Source: Lachancea thermotolerans CBS 6340 (taxonomy: Eukaryota; Ascomycota; Saccharomycetes; Saccharomycetales; Saccharomycetaceae). Taken from it: a stretch of 64,000 nt of DNA. The notes under the pieces were generated by a model. That model made no database searches and was not told the DNA's origin. It saw only the letters and a list, made by a program, of their open reading frames with translations. The position numbers and the translations under genes are program-made. Positions 26,949 to 37,731 of this stretch are shown in pieces; position 1 is the first letter of the stretch; the number at the start of each line of letters is the position of its first letter. Where the stretch lies: NCBI RefSeq assembly GCF_000142805.1, contig NC_013081.1:744001-808000 (forward strand). The letters are read 5' to 3'.

Positions 26949-29513
26949 ATGAAAACCTTGTGCGAGTTTATATGGCGGAGTGCAGAATCAAGCAATGACC
27001 CCCAATTATCAAAACATATTTCCGAAATTTGGGAAAAGACAGATGAGTCCTTTAGAGAGGCGACCTTACACTATTTTGTGACAGCGAACTGTAAGTGTTG
27101 GGACGTCCCCTCCATACCAACCAATGATCAGTCATCCGTTGTAGACCAGTGTGTTGCTTTCCTTGTTCGAAAGAAAGTCTTCAACAATGTGATAACTTTT
27201 GGGTATAGGGCTGCTGACCATTCTCAAGTTGCTTCACTCCTGCACTGTCAGTCAACAAACCTAAATGTTACAAGGCTCAAACGCGGTATATGGAAAACCG
27301 TCTATGGTGTTTTGGGAAATAAGAGATTTGTTGAGCTAATGATCAACCACTCTATCTTCGAGTTTGGCGGTACCGCTTATACTCAAATTTTGGGTATAGT
27401 TCCTAGGGAACAAGAAAAGCTTGGATCAGCGCAATGCCGTTCATCTAATAAGGCCCCTGAATACCTTGACAGTACTTTATACCTTTACAAAAACAAGGGA
27501 AATTACTCGCCTTCTAAAGCAATACCGTGTTCACCCGAAGCCCTTTGGGACCAGATGTTTCAAATTGACTGGAAGGACTTTGAACTGTCGCATCATTCGC
27601 AGCTTGCTGGAGTTCGGCAACTTTTAGGTCAAATCATTAAAAACCATCAAAAGATTAAATATCACCATATTCTCAACAACATATGCCCCAGAACTGATAT
27701 GCAAGATGATCCTAATAATAACCTGTGCCAGACGGACATAAAGCTTGTCTCAAGGTTTCTTGTGGTTATATTCGAAAAAACATTTCCGCTCATGTTTTTT
27801 GGATCACGGTACAACAGGTCCAAAATCCTTTCCAAAATCCGACCTCTGCTCAAATTAAAGCTGCACGGGCGAATGCCATTTTCGATAATCACAGAAGGAT
27901 TCAGAACCTCAGACGTTGTCTGGCTAGGCAAATGCTCAAAAACGGATCCAAGAGCCGCTCTTCTGCTACAAGATTTGATTACACAGCTAGTTGAGTGGGT
28001 TTTTAGACGATTTATCCCGTCGGTTATAAGTTCTGTTTTTCACTGCTGCGAAGTTTCTGCGACAAGGGAGATTGTCTTTTTCAGATTTGACGTTTGGAAG
28101 GCCATGGCAGATCCTTTCTTGTGCGCATATGTCAGGGACAACCTAAAAAAAAAGAGTGAATGCTGTTGCCACGAAGCTGCATGGAAAATGAACCACGGCT
28201 GTCTACGGCTTGTTCCTAAGAAAAAAAAAAAGCAGTTTAGAGTCATCTTCGTCCCTCTAAGGGGCTGCAAGACGGAGAAAATTGCCCAGCACGAAGAATT
28301 TATTCGAAAGACCATCAAACCTGCTATTTGTGTCTTACAGTTCTTAGCAAGTGAGACAAGTCCCCTGGCGAAAAAATTGTCCTCTCCCTCAGATATTCCA
28401 AGCTCAATTTGTCTTTTCAAGGAAACACTAAAAAAAACATATGGTTGCGTGCCAAAACTGTACTTTATCAAGTTTGACATAGAATCATGTTATGATTCAA
28501 TACCCGCATGTAAAGCTGTCAAAGTCCTCGAAAAGCGCCTAGCCAATCACTCCGAATTTTTCATTCGTTCCCAGTCTTATTTCGATCCGGTCAAAAGAAC
28601 ATTGAAGCGCTTCTCAACTATAAATGCACAGTCCACTCCGTGTGAAGGCGGAGTAGCTATTGACAAAGTTCAGACTGTACATTTCACTAAACATGAGATT
28701 TTAACTATAATCAAGAGCGAAATTGAAAAGTCAGCAATAATACACGAGGGGGAATGTTACACGCGAAAAAAGGGTATCTTTCAGGGCACTTCATTATCTG
28801 CCGCCATTGTTGACTTATTTTACAGCGATTTGATGGAGAACGAGACGGTATTTTCCAAGAGAAATCGTTCTGAAAGCCTTGTTCTTAGATTAGCTGATGA
28901 CTTTCTGGTAATATCAATCAGTAAAAGCTATATTGAAAGCGTGGAGCGTACGGTCTGTGCAGGCTTTCAGGAATATAATGCCTATTCTAACCAAGATAAG
29001 ATATTGACACACGCTTCACCTAGAAGAAATGAGTATGTGCGGTTCTGTGCCATGGATTTGAATTTACAGAGTCTAGAAGTCCTTAAACATACTGAAACCT
29101 TGAGTACGACGTGCGCGTTTTCAAGTTCTACAAGAACTTTATACCACAATTTGAGCAGTAACTTTAAAAAAGTTTTATCAAATGACCTCATAGACCCTAA
29201 TTTGAATTCTTCAGACACAATACTGAAACAAGTTTTTTTCGCTTGCATCAATGTTGCAGAGTCATTCTGCCTTTCCTACGTCGGTAACCCTGCCCCTCTT
29301 CACGGATTTATAGGCTTCATTAGAAAGCTTGCAGAGATAGCAGAAGTTTCTTGTGAACGTGCCTTTCCAAATCAAGGGATTTCTTCCGACGCAAGAAAAG
29401 CTGTCTTTTCTGTCTTCGTAAATTTTCTGAAAGACAAAAATATGAATGTTCAAAATACATCTCGCGCAATCCAGGCCCTATTGCAACTCACCAAAACCAT
29501 AAATTCGAAATAA
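26949..29513 (+). CDS. EST2: Telomerase reverse transcriptase
   Basis: Catalytic subunit of telomerase. 854 residues, against 884 in yeast. The N-terminal TEN domain shows the conserved VVDQCVAFLVRKKVFNNVITFGY (split over residues 59-81), followed by the RNA-binding domain. Reverse-transcriptase motifs appear in order: motif 1 FRVIFVPLRG, motif A YFIKFDIESCYDSI (catalytic Asp near 509), motif B' KGIFQGTSLSAAI and motif C LRLADDF (catalytic Asp pair near 649-650). No break is visible, so the gene looks intact and functional. It corresponds to YLR318W, and its stop lies 16 bp from that of the convergent BUD6 (YLR319C). Confidence 0.97.
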   Translation: MKTLCEFIWRSAESSNDPQLSKHISEIWEKTDESFREATLHYFVTANCKCWDVPSIPTNDQSSVVDQCVAFLVRKKVFNNVITFGYRAADHSQVASLLHCQSTNLNVTRLKRGIWKTVYGVLGNKRFVELMINHSIFEFGGTAYTQILGIVPREQEKLGSAQCRSSNKAPEYLDSTLYLYKNKGNYSPSKAIPCSPEALWDQMFQIDWKDFELSHHSQLAGVRQLLGQIIKNHQKIKYHHILNNICPRTDMQDDPNNNLCQTDIKLVSRFLVVIFEKTFPLMFFGSRYNRSKILSKIRPLLKLKLHGRMPFSIITEGFRTSDVVWLGKCSKTDPRAALLLQDLITQLVEWVFRRFIPSVISSVFHCCEVSATREIVFFRFDVWKAMADPFLCAYVRDNLKKKSECCCHEAAWKMNHGCLRLVPKKKKKQFRVIFVPLRGCKTEKIAQHEEFIRKTIKPAICVLQFLASETSPLAKKLSSPSDIPSSICLFKETLKKTYGCVPKLYFIKFDIESCYDSIPACKAVKVLEKRLANHSEFFIRSQSYFDPVKRTLKRFSTINAQSTPCEGGVAIDKVQTVHFTKHEILTIIKSEIEKSAIIHEGECYTRKKGIFQGTSLSAAIVDLFYSDLMENETVFSKRNRSESLVLRLADDFLVISISKSYIESVERTVCAGFQEYNAYSNQDKILTHASPRRNEYVRFCAMDLNLQSLEVLKHTETLSTTCAFSSSTRTLYHNLSSNFKKVLSNDLIDPNLNSSDTILKQVFFACINVAESFCLSYVGNPAPLHGFIGFIRKLAEIAEVSCERAFPNQGISSDARKAVFSVFVNFLKDKNMNVQNTSRAIQALLQLTKTINSK

Positions 29514-29529
29514 GGAAAAGTAATACTGC

Positions 29530-31680
29530 CTAGAAGTTTGAGGGCCGAAACGTAGCTCTAATATTATCCTCATCTTTTTGGCGACGAAGCTTTTCTATTT
29601 CGTCAATGCCCCCAGATTTTTTGAAATTATTGTTAACGACAAAACTTCCAAGTTCGTCTTCGAACGCACTGTTGTCTCTGTAGCCTTTTTCTCTCATTCT
29701 GAGCTTTTCTGCCTTTTCAATGGCTTCTAATCTTTCTTCATGGTCTGGGTGCAGAGATTGCACTTCGCTCAAGACCGCTTCCCGAAGCTGGTTAAATGTG
29801 CCTGGCTTAGCTATCGGAAGAATTGGATTGTGATTTTTCTTCGGGTTTTTCTCCTTTTCCTCACAACACATCTTGACCAGGCCAAATGTTTCGCGAACCT
29901 TTTCAAGGTCTTCTTTAAAATCTAATGCAAGTTCTTCCTGTAGTGTGAGAAACTGTTGCTCTTCACAAACCTTCTCAAGTTCACTTTCCCAGATTTTTTT
30001 CCAATTGGGTTTCTCTATCGACAAGTATTCCTGCATTCTATCAAGGTTCGCTTGTGCCTCTTCAAGTTCTGTCCTAACACCATCGAGCTTTTTCCTTGAA
30101 GGCTTCGAGCCTCTCACTGCAACGTCTTTTCTCAAGGCCTCAATGACATCTTGTAAGTCATCAACTTTTCCGAGCAAGTTGTCTGAAACTTCAGATAGTT
30201 TCATATGACTCTTTTCCATGTAGACTCTGTTAGTAGTTGTAGAGGAATTGAACGAGAGGCTCTTGAACTTTGCTACTTTTTCTAAAATGTTTGTCACATT
30301 CTCTTCAAGGCTCTTCTGCTTTGCGTTGTGTATTTGATTTAGAATGGAAAGCTGACGCCTAATATCCTCGATTTCAGCAGAAGAACATGAACTGCTTTTT
30401 CGTTGGGAACTAGAAAGGCTTGCAGAATGAGGTTCTGAATTTCGAAGGCTCTGAATTTCGGCAAAAATCGCGGCTTGGTGATTTTTCAGCCCCTTTTCGA
30501 ACTCTTCGCATAGTCTATCAAAACTCATAGTGGCCGTCGAGCATTTTGAGTTTTCTATTGACTGAAGCGAGAGTACAGAGCCGTCCTTGATTTTATCAAG
30601 CTGACTCGCTTCTAGCTCATAATATTCCTTATAGGCCGGCTCTTTAATGTATATTTCAGGAAAATTACTGGACCCCGGCGTGTAAGTAAACCTTTCGACA
30701 AACAAAAGTCTCAGGGAAGTGAATGATGTTGGGAGATCTAAAGTGCACTTTTTAACTTTTCCGTCAAGCTTTAGAAACACATTGACCAGTCTATTTTCGG
30801 GTTCCTGCGGTGTTGGTTGTACACTATTGAGCAACGCGGGCTCATTGTCATTTTTTTCTACCATTGAATATGAGCCTTCTGCTTCCTTTGAGCTCCCTTC
30901 AATGGAGTGTGGCGGAGTTACCATTGCTGCTGCTTCGCTTGCTGATTGATGTGTTAATTTTGCAATGTGATAGGCCGAGAATCGCTTGGAGGCCCTACGC
31001 TGAAGTGTATCGCTATTTTTTAACTGTGCTAATGCGGCGTTTGGCTCTTCTGCCGTTCTTGAATTGCTTATTGAGAGCTGCTTTTCAAGTTTGTGTGGGG
31101 TGCTGGTAGCCGCTGGGGACCTGTGCGGCGAAGCGCATGCAGAAGATGAGGCAGATCTGTCAACTTCCCTGTTCGACGGCGTAGTGCGGCCTGAAACGAC
31201 ACTGACGGCGGAACTCGATCTCGAATTCCTTGAAGAAAGTGACTGATTGGTTTGACGCATCCCTTTCAGCATGCTCTGCTTGACTTTAAGCTTTTCTAAC
31301 AATGTCACAACGATCTCTCTTATTCTCGGCAAGTACTTGTCCAGGGTCTTCTCAGAAGGTTGCTCACGAAGGGCGACCTCCAAAACCTGTCTCAAGTTTG
31401 AAGGAACGTCCCCCAAGTCTGAGACTTCCAAGCCCGCGTGAGAAAACTGCTTTGTTAGCAGCTTGAAGTCATTTCCAAGCTGTACGTATGCATCAGATAC
31501 ATTACGTTCATTTGCTAGACCCTTTGACCAATGGGTTAAACTTTGAAGTAAATGCTTTGTAGACATGAGAAGCTTAGTGACGCTTGTTTCAACACTTGAA
31601 GACCCTTTAGGGGACTTCATAGTGGGGTGCGCCGAAGGCCTAGTAGCCGCCTGGTTTGGAACTCCCGAGGCTGCCGACAT
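29530..31680 (-). CDS. BUD6: Bud6/Aip3, actin- and formin-binding polarity protein
   Basis: Polarisome component that binds actin monomers and the formin Bni1 and promotes actin-cable nucleation; also needed for bipolar budding. The start at 31680 (MSAASGVPNQAAT) is chosen because homology begins shortly after it (SSSVETSVTKLLMSTKHLL, matching yeast). The frame stays open for a further 267 bp upstream, but that part overlaps the MMS22 start and has no family resemblance. This gives 716 residues, against 788 in yeast. A Ser-rich linker (about 145-290) separates the N-terminal domain from the C-terminal coiled-coil core and actin-binding region. The end, KLRRQKDEDNIRATFRPSNF, is typical of the family. 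Confidence 0.93.
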   Translation of the reverse strand: MSAASGVPNQAATRPSAHPTMKSPKGSSSVETSVTKLLMSTKHLLQSLTHWSKGLANERNVSDAYVQLGNDFKLLTKQFSHAGLEVSDLGDVPSNLRQVLEVALREQPSEKTLDKYLPRIREIVVTLLEKLKVKQSMLKGMRQTNQSLSSRNSRSSSAVSVVSGRTTPSNREVDRSASSSACASPHRSPAATSTPHKLEKQLSISNSRTAEEPNAALAQLKNSDTLQRRASKRFSAYHIAKLTHQSASEAAAMVTPPHSIEGSSKEAEGSYSMVEKNDNEPALLNSVQPTPQEPENRLVNVFLKLDGKVKKCTLDLPTSFTSLRLLFVERFTYTPGSSNFPEIYIKEPAYKEYYELEASQLDKIKDGSVLSLQSIENSKCSTATMSFDRLCEEFEKGLKNHQAAIFAEIQSLRNSEPHSASLSSSQRKSSSCSSAEIEDIRRQLSILNQIHNAKQKSLEENVTNILEKVAKFKSLSFNSSTTTNRVYMEKSHMKLSEVSDNLLGKVDDLQDVIEALRKDVAVRGSKPSRKKLDGVRTELEEAQANLDRMQEYLSIEKPNWKKIWESELEKVCEEQQFLTLQEELALDFKEDLEKVRETFGLVKMCCEEKEKNPKKNHNPILPIAKPGTFNQLREAVLSEVQSLHPDHEERLEAIEKAEKLRMREKGYRDNSAFEDELGSFVVNNNFKKSGGIDEIEKLRRQKDEDNIRATFRPSNF

Positions 31681-31782
31681 TAACCTTTTTTCTGTGTTGT
31701 TATGCCTAGTCCCAGTTACACATAACAAGATCATCGTTAAATGTTTTTGACAAATATTGATATCTAATGCATTACAAAGAGT

Positions 31783-34700
31783 ATGGATGAGGACACCAAC
31801 CTCACATATATAGCAGACTCTGAGGCTGAACCAGATGAATATCTTTTGTGGAAACCGGCGAGGCCAATTAATTATGGAGAAGATGGCCAGATAGATCAGC
31901 ACAACAATGATAGCGGTCCTATGCCGGAGCCATTGGCATTTCAACAAACAGAGGGAAGCGATGCCCGGTATCAGTCACCAATTCAGAGGGTTAGATCGCT
32001 CAGAAAGAGGACTGCGATCCAAAAGAAGCCCTATAGTCTAGATAGAATAAAGCACAGACACCTGCTTAGGGGTTTTGGGATTTCCAACGAAGATGAACTC
32101 CCCTCTTCTTTACAAGACCATAGAGACCTGCAATACAATGACGAAGCATCACAAGGTGGTTACTTTATGAATGATGATAAATCTGAAACGGAATGTCAAA
32201 ATGTTGAGAGCTTCGAAGTGATCTCAAGTGAGCATCAAAGGTTCAACAGCAACAGCAATGGTGTGGTTACCAGCGAGGCGCAAAGCAGGCTCAAGGAAGA
32301 AAGAATCCCTGAAAACTCAGCTGTCAAAACGGCTACGCCTGCAAACCACAGCATAATCTACAGGGGGCGCCAAGTGAACGTGAATTCAGGCTTTCGAGGT
32401 ATTCTTCCCAAAGTTGCGTGGACCAAAGCGCTTAACGATTCGAGGCAGTCAAAGAGACAACTACCAAAGCAAGAACGAAGGAGCGGGAAGGGTGTTGCGA
32501 AACGCAAGAAGCAAAAAGTGAATCAAAGACAAGATGATAGCCTATTTGGTGACCTCTTTATAGCGGATGACAATTTCTCAGCCGAAGATAACTTACCCCA
32601 CAATATTGTAGATTTATCAGACTCACCGGAAGAAAAACCCGAGCTCATTAGCAAATACCTAGACTCAAGGTACAGTGAAGCGTACGCCTTTGACGATCTC
32701 TCCGAACCTGACGTGGAGGGTCCTGATAACTTTGGTGGACTTGATGGACCAAGTACAATTTCAGCGGACTCAAAACGCTCAAAGCGCTCAAAACGCCCAA
32801 GGCAACCAAGTACTTCGAAATTGGATAAGTCTGGCGATATATTGCAGAGGGAATCGACATATAGTGTTTCCAGTGGAGACTCTAGTAGCGCAGAGGAGTG
32901 GGATGACCACACCATTGACACAATGCTTAGGGCACGGACAAGAAAAACCGGTGGAAGTACGAAAGCTGCAAAGTCACAAAGGGTTAAACGGCCATACGAA
33001 ATTGTAGCAAACCGACGCATAACGTATCGTCGGTCTGGCACAATGACCGCCAATCCTCAGCATAACGAAAGCCATTACAGCATAGAAAATGGAAAGCCTG
33101 GCGCCTTCCCCAAATACAGAAGGCCTCCTCACCAAAAACTAATAGAGTTTCCAGGGAAAGCAAAAATATCAAGAAGACCCGAGGAGCTGGATTGGTACCG
33201 AGAACAACACGCTATCAGTTCGACATATCCATCATGGCAAAAAAATTCTGCATCCAAATCTACGTTATCGAGCGGAAATCAGAACCTTAATTCTCTTGTT
33301 TCGCGAGCCGGTAAGCTCTTCTTCGAAACTGCCATTGAGCAAGAAAGCGATAGATTTACTCTAGTTCCAAGTTCAAAGAAAAAAAGTAGTACAATCAACC
33401 TGGAGGCAGCTCATTCACCTAAGAATCCGGACAACAAGCCCAATTCAGATGTGCAAGTCTTTGACGCTATCATTTTCGATAGTTTAATTCACCCTCCAGA
33501 TACCATTCATTTTACTCTCTCAGAAAAGGCATTCAAAATATCAAGATTCGATACAAATTTTGAAAACAGCTTGAGCGAAGTCTTCAATCACCTCATTGAA
33601 GTTGGTGCAATAGATACAGAAGTTACTATTATGAATTCCTCCTTAGTGGCTGTATTGTACCACCTTAACAAACCCGGCCTCTGGGAGCTCGTCAATGAAT
33701 TCCACAACAAGTTTAGATCAAAAGTTAATCTCTTGCGAAGCCGAGCCAAAGCGATCCACTTCTACCAGATATCTGTATGTCAAGTGATGCTCTTAGAAAT
33801 CGCTGGATACTCCAGTGTTTCACGGTTATTGGCATCCGAAGTGACAAAGAAGATCATCGATCACACTGTGTCTTTTTTTAGGCTACTTTCCAAGTGCTAC
33901 AATCTAGTAGCCAATTCTAATCTAATGGAGCAGTGTTACATTCTGTTGGCCAAGGTGGTGGAAAAAACCTTGCTTAAATCGGAACTGTGGGATAAGCTTC
34001 GAAACACCCTATTCCCTCCAAAAGTCGCTCTTATTTTAGTCAAGTACTTTCCAACAAGAGAAACATTTTGGGAAATTGTGGAGCTGGGGCACACTTTTGA
34101 AAGCGTAGTGGATTGGTTCAAATTCGTTCACTTTTCTGTGGGAGCCTGCGGCTGGGAGATCAGCCACAGGTTAATCTTGGTCATTTATAACTTCTTCAAA
34201 ACTCGGAAGTTTCAAGACTTTGAGGAGGAGGAGGATAGATGGTCAGAGTATCCAATTTTCTCGCAAAATGAGCTGAAGCAGTCACGCAGGACAGCGTTCA
34301 ATAGCTTTTTGGGGCTATTGGCCTCTGTGCGCCTTCCTATGAAGATAATCGAGAGGATCACCCCTTTGGGACAAATTATATCACTGCAATCACCAGGACT
34401 CTTAGCGAATAGAATAAATTTGCTTTTAGTTCTTGCAGATCAGGCTCCAACAAGTTTTGAGATCAAACTCGAAGACCTCTGTTATCCGTACTTGCACGAA
34501 AATTCTGCAGATCCCGTTTCTCCCGTAATGCTAGATTTAATTTTGAAAGGATTCATTTCAATATTGCAGATTAATTCAAAGAAGAACCTGCCTCTCCGAG
34601 CAAGGTTCATATCTTTAATATGGCAAAGTGTGCTCAAACGGCATGAAGCAAGAATAGAAAAAGCTTGGCTTAATTTTTTGCGTAGCCTTTGCTCCATATT

Positions 34701-36129
34701 TTACAAGCTCAAAAAGTCAGAATCTGTTATTTTGAAGGCGCTGCACCCAATCTTGATGTCAACCTTGCCCAACAAAAAGAATCAAAGAGACGGCGTCGGA
34801 TTGATTAAATTGTTTGAAGATAACTTACAAAAATTAGAACCCGCATGGGTGGCTAGGAACTTGCATCAAATACTTGCTAGTTCAGCAGGCGATTCCGAGC
34901 GCATTTTTTCCTTTTACTTCAACATTACAGAGTATCTAGCATCCAGGAAAGTTATTACATGGTGGTCGGTGCTAAAATACAACAACTTCAACCATTCAGA
35001 CGACTACAAATTGCTCTTTTATACAAGAGCGATTGAAAAGTGTGATGATTCGACATTCCTCCAAATTAGACATGTATTGTTTCAGACGGTCACTGATCTT
35101 CTATTACAGCGGTCTGACGTCCCTTTCATCAAATTTATAAGATCAATCTCTAAAAGAGATAGATTGTTCAAGATAAATCCCGAACTTCCTTTTACCGCAA
35201 GTCACCTAGAGATTATAACCAAGGTCTTGACAGGATTTAAAAGGTCTAACGACCGCATCGTGTTGAAAGTGGTAATTTGTAAACTGAAAGAACTTTTGCT
35301 CGGGCACCCCGAGAAAAAGCCATTAATTTCTGAAGTTACAAAATTCTTGAACAAGGAATACGTTGATTTGGTCAAAAATGATCCTGATTTCCTGTTCTTG
35401 AAAAACCAGTTCAATATTTCAGATGAAGAGACACAAAAAAGCATTTTCCGAGAAGCTTTATCTATGCGGAAGGATGATATCGAAAGGTCACTACATATTG
35501 AGCGAGAAATTTTGAGGATAGGGTCTCGGGGACAAAATTTGGAACACTTTCTAGGGATGCTTGAATCTTCTATGGGAACAGGGCTGTACGTGAACGACTT
35601 TCTTTTTCTCAGTCAATTGCTTGAGGCAAACGCGTTTTCCGAAGGCTTGGAAAGGACTAGCACGCAATGGTTTGTCCTTTCAAACTTGATATTGATGATC
35701 AACAACATTTTAAAACAAAACTTTTGTCAGGTCTCTTCAGAGGACTTTTTTGGTCTTTATCATCTTCACTACTGGATTTGCAGGGCCTTTAGCTTAAAGG
35801 AGTTCGAGCTTGACGCGATATCAGACAAATCAGTCTTTTTAAGAGAAGCGTGTGTCCTGCAAACTCGAACGCTTTTAATGTCTTCTGGATTTTTAGAGCA
35901 CAACAGCTTGTTATCTTTGAGTGAAGAGTTCTTGACCAAACCTCGACCGACACGTTTCGAGCCGAAAGCTGCTCTTACCGGCCCTGTGCACTCGTTGCTG
36001 AAAGAATACGGGCCTTTCATTATGTCATTAGCACCTTCACGGGAAGATATACAAGCATTTCAGGGTGATGTTGCCACACAGTTATCAAAACTGTCGTTCT
36101 TGGTGAAGTCTAAGGTCTCAAGGGGGTAG
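31783..36129 (+). CDS. MMS22: Mms22, substrate adaptor of the Rtt101 ubiquitin ligase
   Basis: Adaptor of the Rtt101-Mms1-Mms22 cullin ligase, which promotes replication-fork recovery and recombination at damaged DNA. 1448 residues, against 1454 in yeast. The N-terminal third (about 1-500) is charged and low in complexity, with a basic stretch SKRSKRSKRP. The remainder is helical, and a conserved MMS22-like core is recognisable by length and order rather than by a catalytic motif. Its placement directly after EST2-BUD6 reproduces YLR318W-YLR319C-YLR320W. It is divergent from BUD6 with about 100 bp between the starts. Confidence is mainly from synteny and size. Confidence 0.88.
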   Translation: MDEDTNLTYIADSEAEPDEYLLWKPARPINYGEDGQIDQHNNDSGPMPEPLAFQQTEGSDARYQSPIQRVRSLRKRTAIQKKPYSLDRIKHRHLLRGFGISNEDELPSSLQDHRDLQYNDEASQGGYFMNDDKSETECQNVESFEVISSEHQRFNSNSNGVVTSEAQSRLKEERIPENSAVKTATPANHSIIYRGRQVNVNSGFRGILPKVAWTKALNDSRQSKRQLPKQERRSGKGVAKRKKQKVNQRQDDSLFGDLFIADDNFSAEDNLPHNIVDLSDSPEEKPELISKYLDSRYSEAYAFDDLSEPDVEGPDNFGGLDGPSTISADSKRSKRSKRPRQPSTSKLDKSGDILQRESTYSVSSGDSSSAEEWDDHTIDTMLRARTRKTGGSTKAAKSQRVKRPYEIVANRRITYRRSGTMTANPQHNESHYSIENGKPGAFPKYRRPPHQKLIEFPGKAKISRRPEELDWYREQHAISSTYPSWQKNSASKSTLSSGNQNLNSLVSRAGKLFFETAIEQESDRFTLVPSSKKKSSTINLEAAHSPKNPDNKPNSDVQVFDAIIFDSLIHPPDTIHFTLSEKAFKISRFDTNFENSLSEVFNHLIEVGAIDTEVTIMNSSLVAVLYHLNKPGLWELVNEFHNKFRSKVNLLRSRAKAIHFYQISVCQVMLLEIAGYSSVSRLLASEVTKKIIDHTVSFFRLLSKCYNLVANSNLMEQCYILLAKVVEKTLLKSELWDKLRNTLFPPKVALILVKYFPTRETFWEIVELGHTFESVVDWFKFVHFSVGACGWEISHRLILVIYNFFKTRKFQDFEEEEDRWSEYPIFSQNELKQSRRTAFNSFLGLLASVRLPMKIIERITPLGQIISLQSPGLLANRINLLLVLADQAPTSFEIKLEDLCYPYLHENSADPVSPVMLDLILKGFISILQINSKKNLPLRARFISLIWQSVLKRHEARIEKAWLNFLRSLCSIFYKLKKSESVILKALHPILMSTLPNKKNQRDGVGLIKLFEDNLQKLEPAWVARNLHQILASSAGDSERIFSFYFNITEYLASRKVITWWSVLKYNNFNHSDDYKLLFYTRAIEKCDDSTFLQIRHVLFQTVTDLLLQRSDVPFIKFIRSISKRDRLFKINPELPFTASHLEIITKVLTGFKRSNDRIVLKVVICKLKELLLGHPEKKPLISEVTKFLNKEYVDLVKNDPDFLFLKNQFNISDEETQKSIFREALSMRKDDIERSLHIEREILRIGSRGQNLEHFLGMLESSMGTGLYVNDFLFLSQLLEANAFSEGLERTSTQWFVLSNLILMINNILKQNFCQVSSEDFFGLYHLHYWICRAFSLKEFELDAISDKSVFLREACVLQTRTLLMSSGFLEHNSLLSLSEEFLTKPRPTRFEPKAALTGPVHSLLKEYGPFIMSLAPSREDIQAFQGDVATQLSKLSFLVKSKVSRG

Positions 36130-36264
36130 AAAGGAATAGTTTTATAACTTCATAGGGCTTAGTCACCGCATCTCATTTAATATCATATTCAGCATTTACT
36201 TTACCCGGGTTTCGCTTAACATTGTCGCAACATTCCAAGTCCTCTTTTATTATCTTGTGTGCGT

Positions 36265-37641
36265 TTATGGCTTCCGTATATCTTTTTCGGCCTCCAGTTT
36301 GTCCAACTGCTTTTTTAAGTCAAGCAGGTTTGTTATCCGACTAAGCAACATTTCATGACGATTTATGACTTCCATGGTAGGCATAGCAGGCCGGGTTGGC
36401 AAACCTAATTCTTGCAACGTAGCTGCAACCTTACTTTGGGTCGCTGCTTTAAAAGTAGAAATTTTAGACGACCTCAAGAAAGCTCCTGGAGGCAACTTCT
36501 CGCCATGGCATTGTACGCCCAGAGATTTTCTTTCTTCTGCAGTAAAGTTCTGCAAAAGTTGTTCCGCATACTCACTATCAGCTTTTCGCTTAACAGCTAT
36601 CTGCATTTCTTGCTTTTGTTTTTTTGTTTTCTTAACTTGGTTTTGAATATGAGAATTACTGCTTTTGAGCTCCTGAAGGTGCTGCATGTGCTGTTTCTGC
36701 TGAGCGAACTGCTGTTGCTGTTTCATCCATGGATTCTCAGGAACGACTTGATCATGCTTTCGCTTCCTGCTTTTATCTGAAAGAAGACTGTTATAAAGTT
36801 GTGTCATTCCCTGTGACGTTAAGAATTGAGATACTGGTTTGTCAGAATTAGGGGAGTCCAGCAAGCGCAGAAGCGTTTCCCTTTCGCTAAGGGTTTTTTT
36901 GGCTGCCATTTCAAATTTCTTTGATTCAACTATCAAAGCTTCTTCTTCAGCAATCTCGGCAGCGGATCTGGAAAGCAGTCTCTGCAAGTACCGTTTCCGC
37001 TCCAGCTCTTTTTCTTTAGAGAAGTTCAAAGACGCAACTAGAGGATTGGCTGGCTCTTTGGCAAGAAAGTAGCGGTGGCATACGGTGTAAAATGCGTCCT
37101 TCAAATCTTCTAATGTTCCAAAAAGCTTTCCCTCATATCGGTCCTGAATGATGAACCACCGCAAGTCATATTTTCGACACAAGTCAAATAAATGTTGAAC
37201 TTCTTCGTAGTCCCACTCTTTCAAAGGGTTTGACCCAGGTGTCGTGTATCCCATGAAACTCAAGTATTCTTCTTCAGAAAAAGCAGGAATTGTAAGCTTG
37301 GTATTATATTTACTGAAAGAGCTTTTCTGGGGTTGCTGCTCAACCAGTTCTTTTGACCCTTTTACCCAGTGAAGCAGTTTCACAGATGGTTTGACTTCAT
37401 ACTCGGCGAGCGTCCAAGGTGATGGTTTCGCAATGGCCCTCAGCTTGTCTTTAAACTTGCTCCCTTTTTGGACAGCTACGGGAGGTGTATTATCTCCCAG
37501 TAAGTTGTAGAGCTCTCGCTGAATACCTGTTACTTGAGGCTTGGGAGTACGGCTCGGTACTGGTGTCCCAGCAGAAGAACCAGGATTGCTAGTTCTTGGG
37601 TTCTGGATATTGAGAACATCAAAGATGTCTGAGGATGCCAT
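36265..37641 (-). CDS. SWC4: Swc4, subunit of SWR1 and NuA4 (DMAP1 family)
   Basis: Shared subunit of the SWR1 H2A.Z-exchange complex and the NuA4 acetyltransferase. 458 residues, against 476 in yeast. The N terminus SSDIFDVLNIQN and the GIQRELYNLLGDNTPPV segment are DMAP1-family hallmarks. A SANT-like domain lies at about 130-195 (EWDYEEVQHLFDLCRKYDLRW). A C-terminal coiled region is rich in Q and K. It corresponds to YGR002C and is divergent from CUL3 (YGR003W), as in S. cerevisiae, with 172 bp between starts. Confidence 0.94.
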   Translation of the reverse strand: MASSDIFDVLNIQNPRTSNPGSSAGTPVPSRTPKPQVTGIQRELYNLLGDNTPPVAVQKGSKFKDKLRAIAKPSPWTLAEYEVKPSVKLLHWVKGSKELVEQQPQKSSFSKYNTKLTIPAFSEEEYLSFMGYTTPGSNPLKEWDYEEVQHLFDLCRKYDLRWFIIQDRYEGKLFGTLEDLKDAFYTVCHRYFLAKEPANPLVASLNFSKEKELERKRYLQRLLSRSAAEIAEEEALIVESKKFEMAAKKTLSERETLLRLLDSPNSDKPVSQFLTSQGMTQLYNSLLSDKSRKRKHDQVVPENPWMKQQQQFAQQKQHMQHLQELKSSNSHIQNQVKKTKKQKQEMQIAVKRKADSEYAEQLLQNFTAEERKSLGVQCHGEKLPPGAFLRSSKISTFKAATQSKVAATLQELGLPTRPAMPTMEVINRHEMLLSRITNLLDLKKQLDKLEAEKDIRKP

Positions 37642-37731
37642 CTGGTACTATTAATGCGCCTGCAGGAATATTAACATAAATATTTCAATTGTTGTTCAAT
37701 TTACTTGTTAATAATTGTTTAGTACAGAACG

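Noticed and set aside
31681-31947. N-terminal extension of BUD6 by 89 residues
   Set aside because: It overlaps the MMS22 start region, is hydrophobic and unlike any Bud6. Homology starts just after the ATG at 31680.
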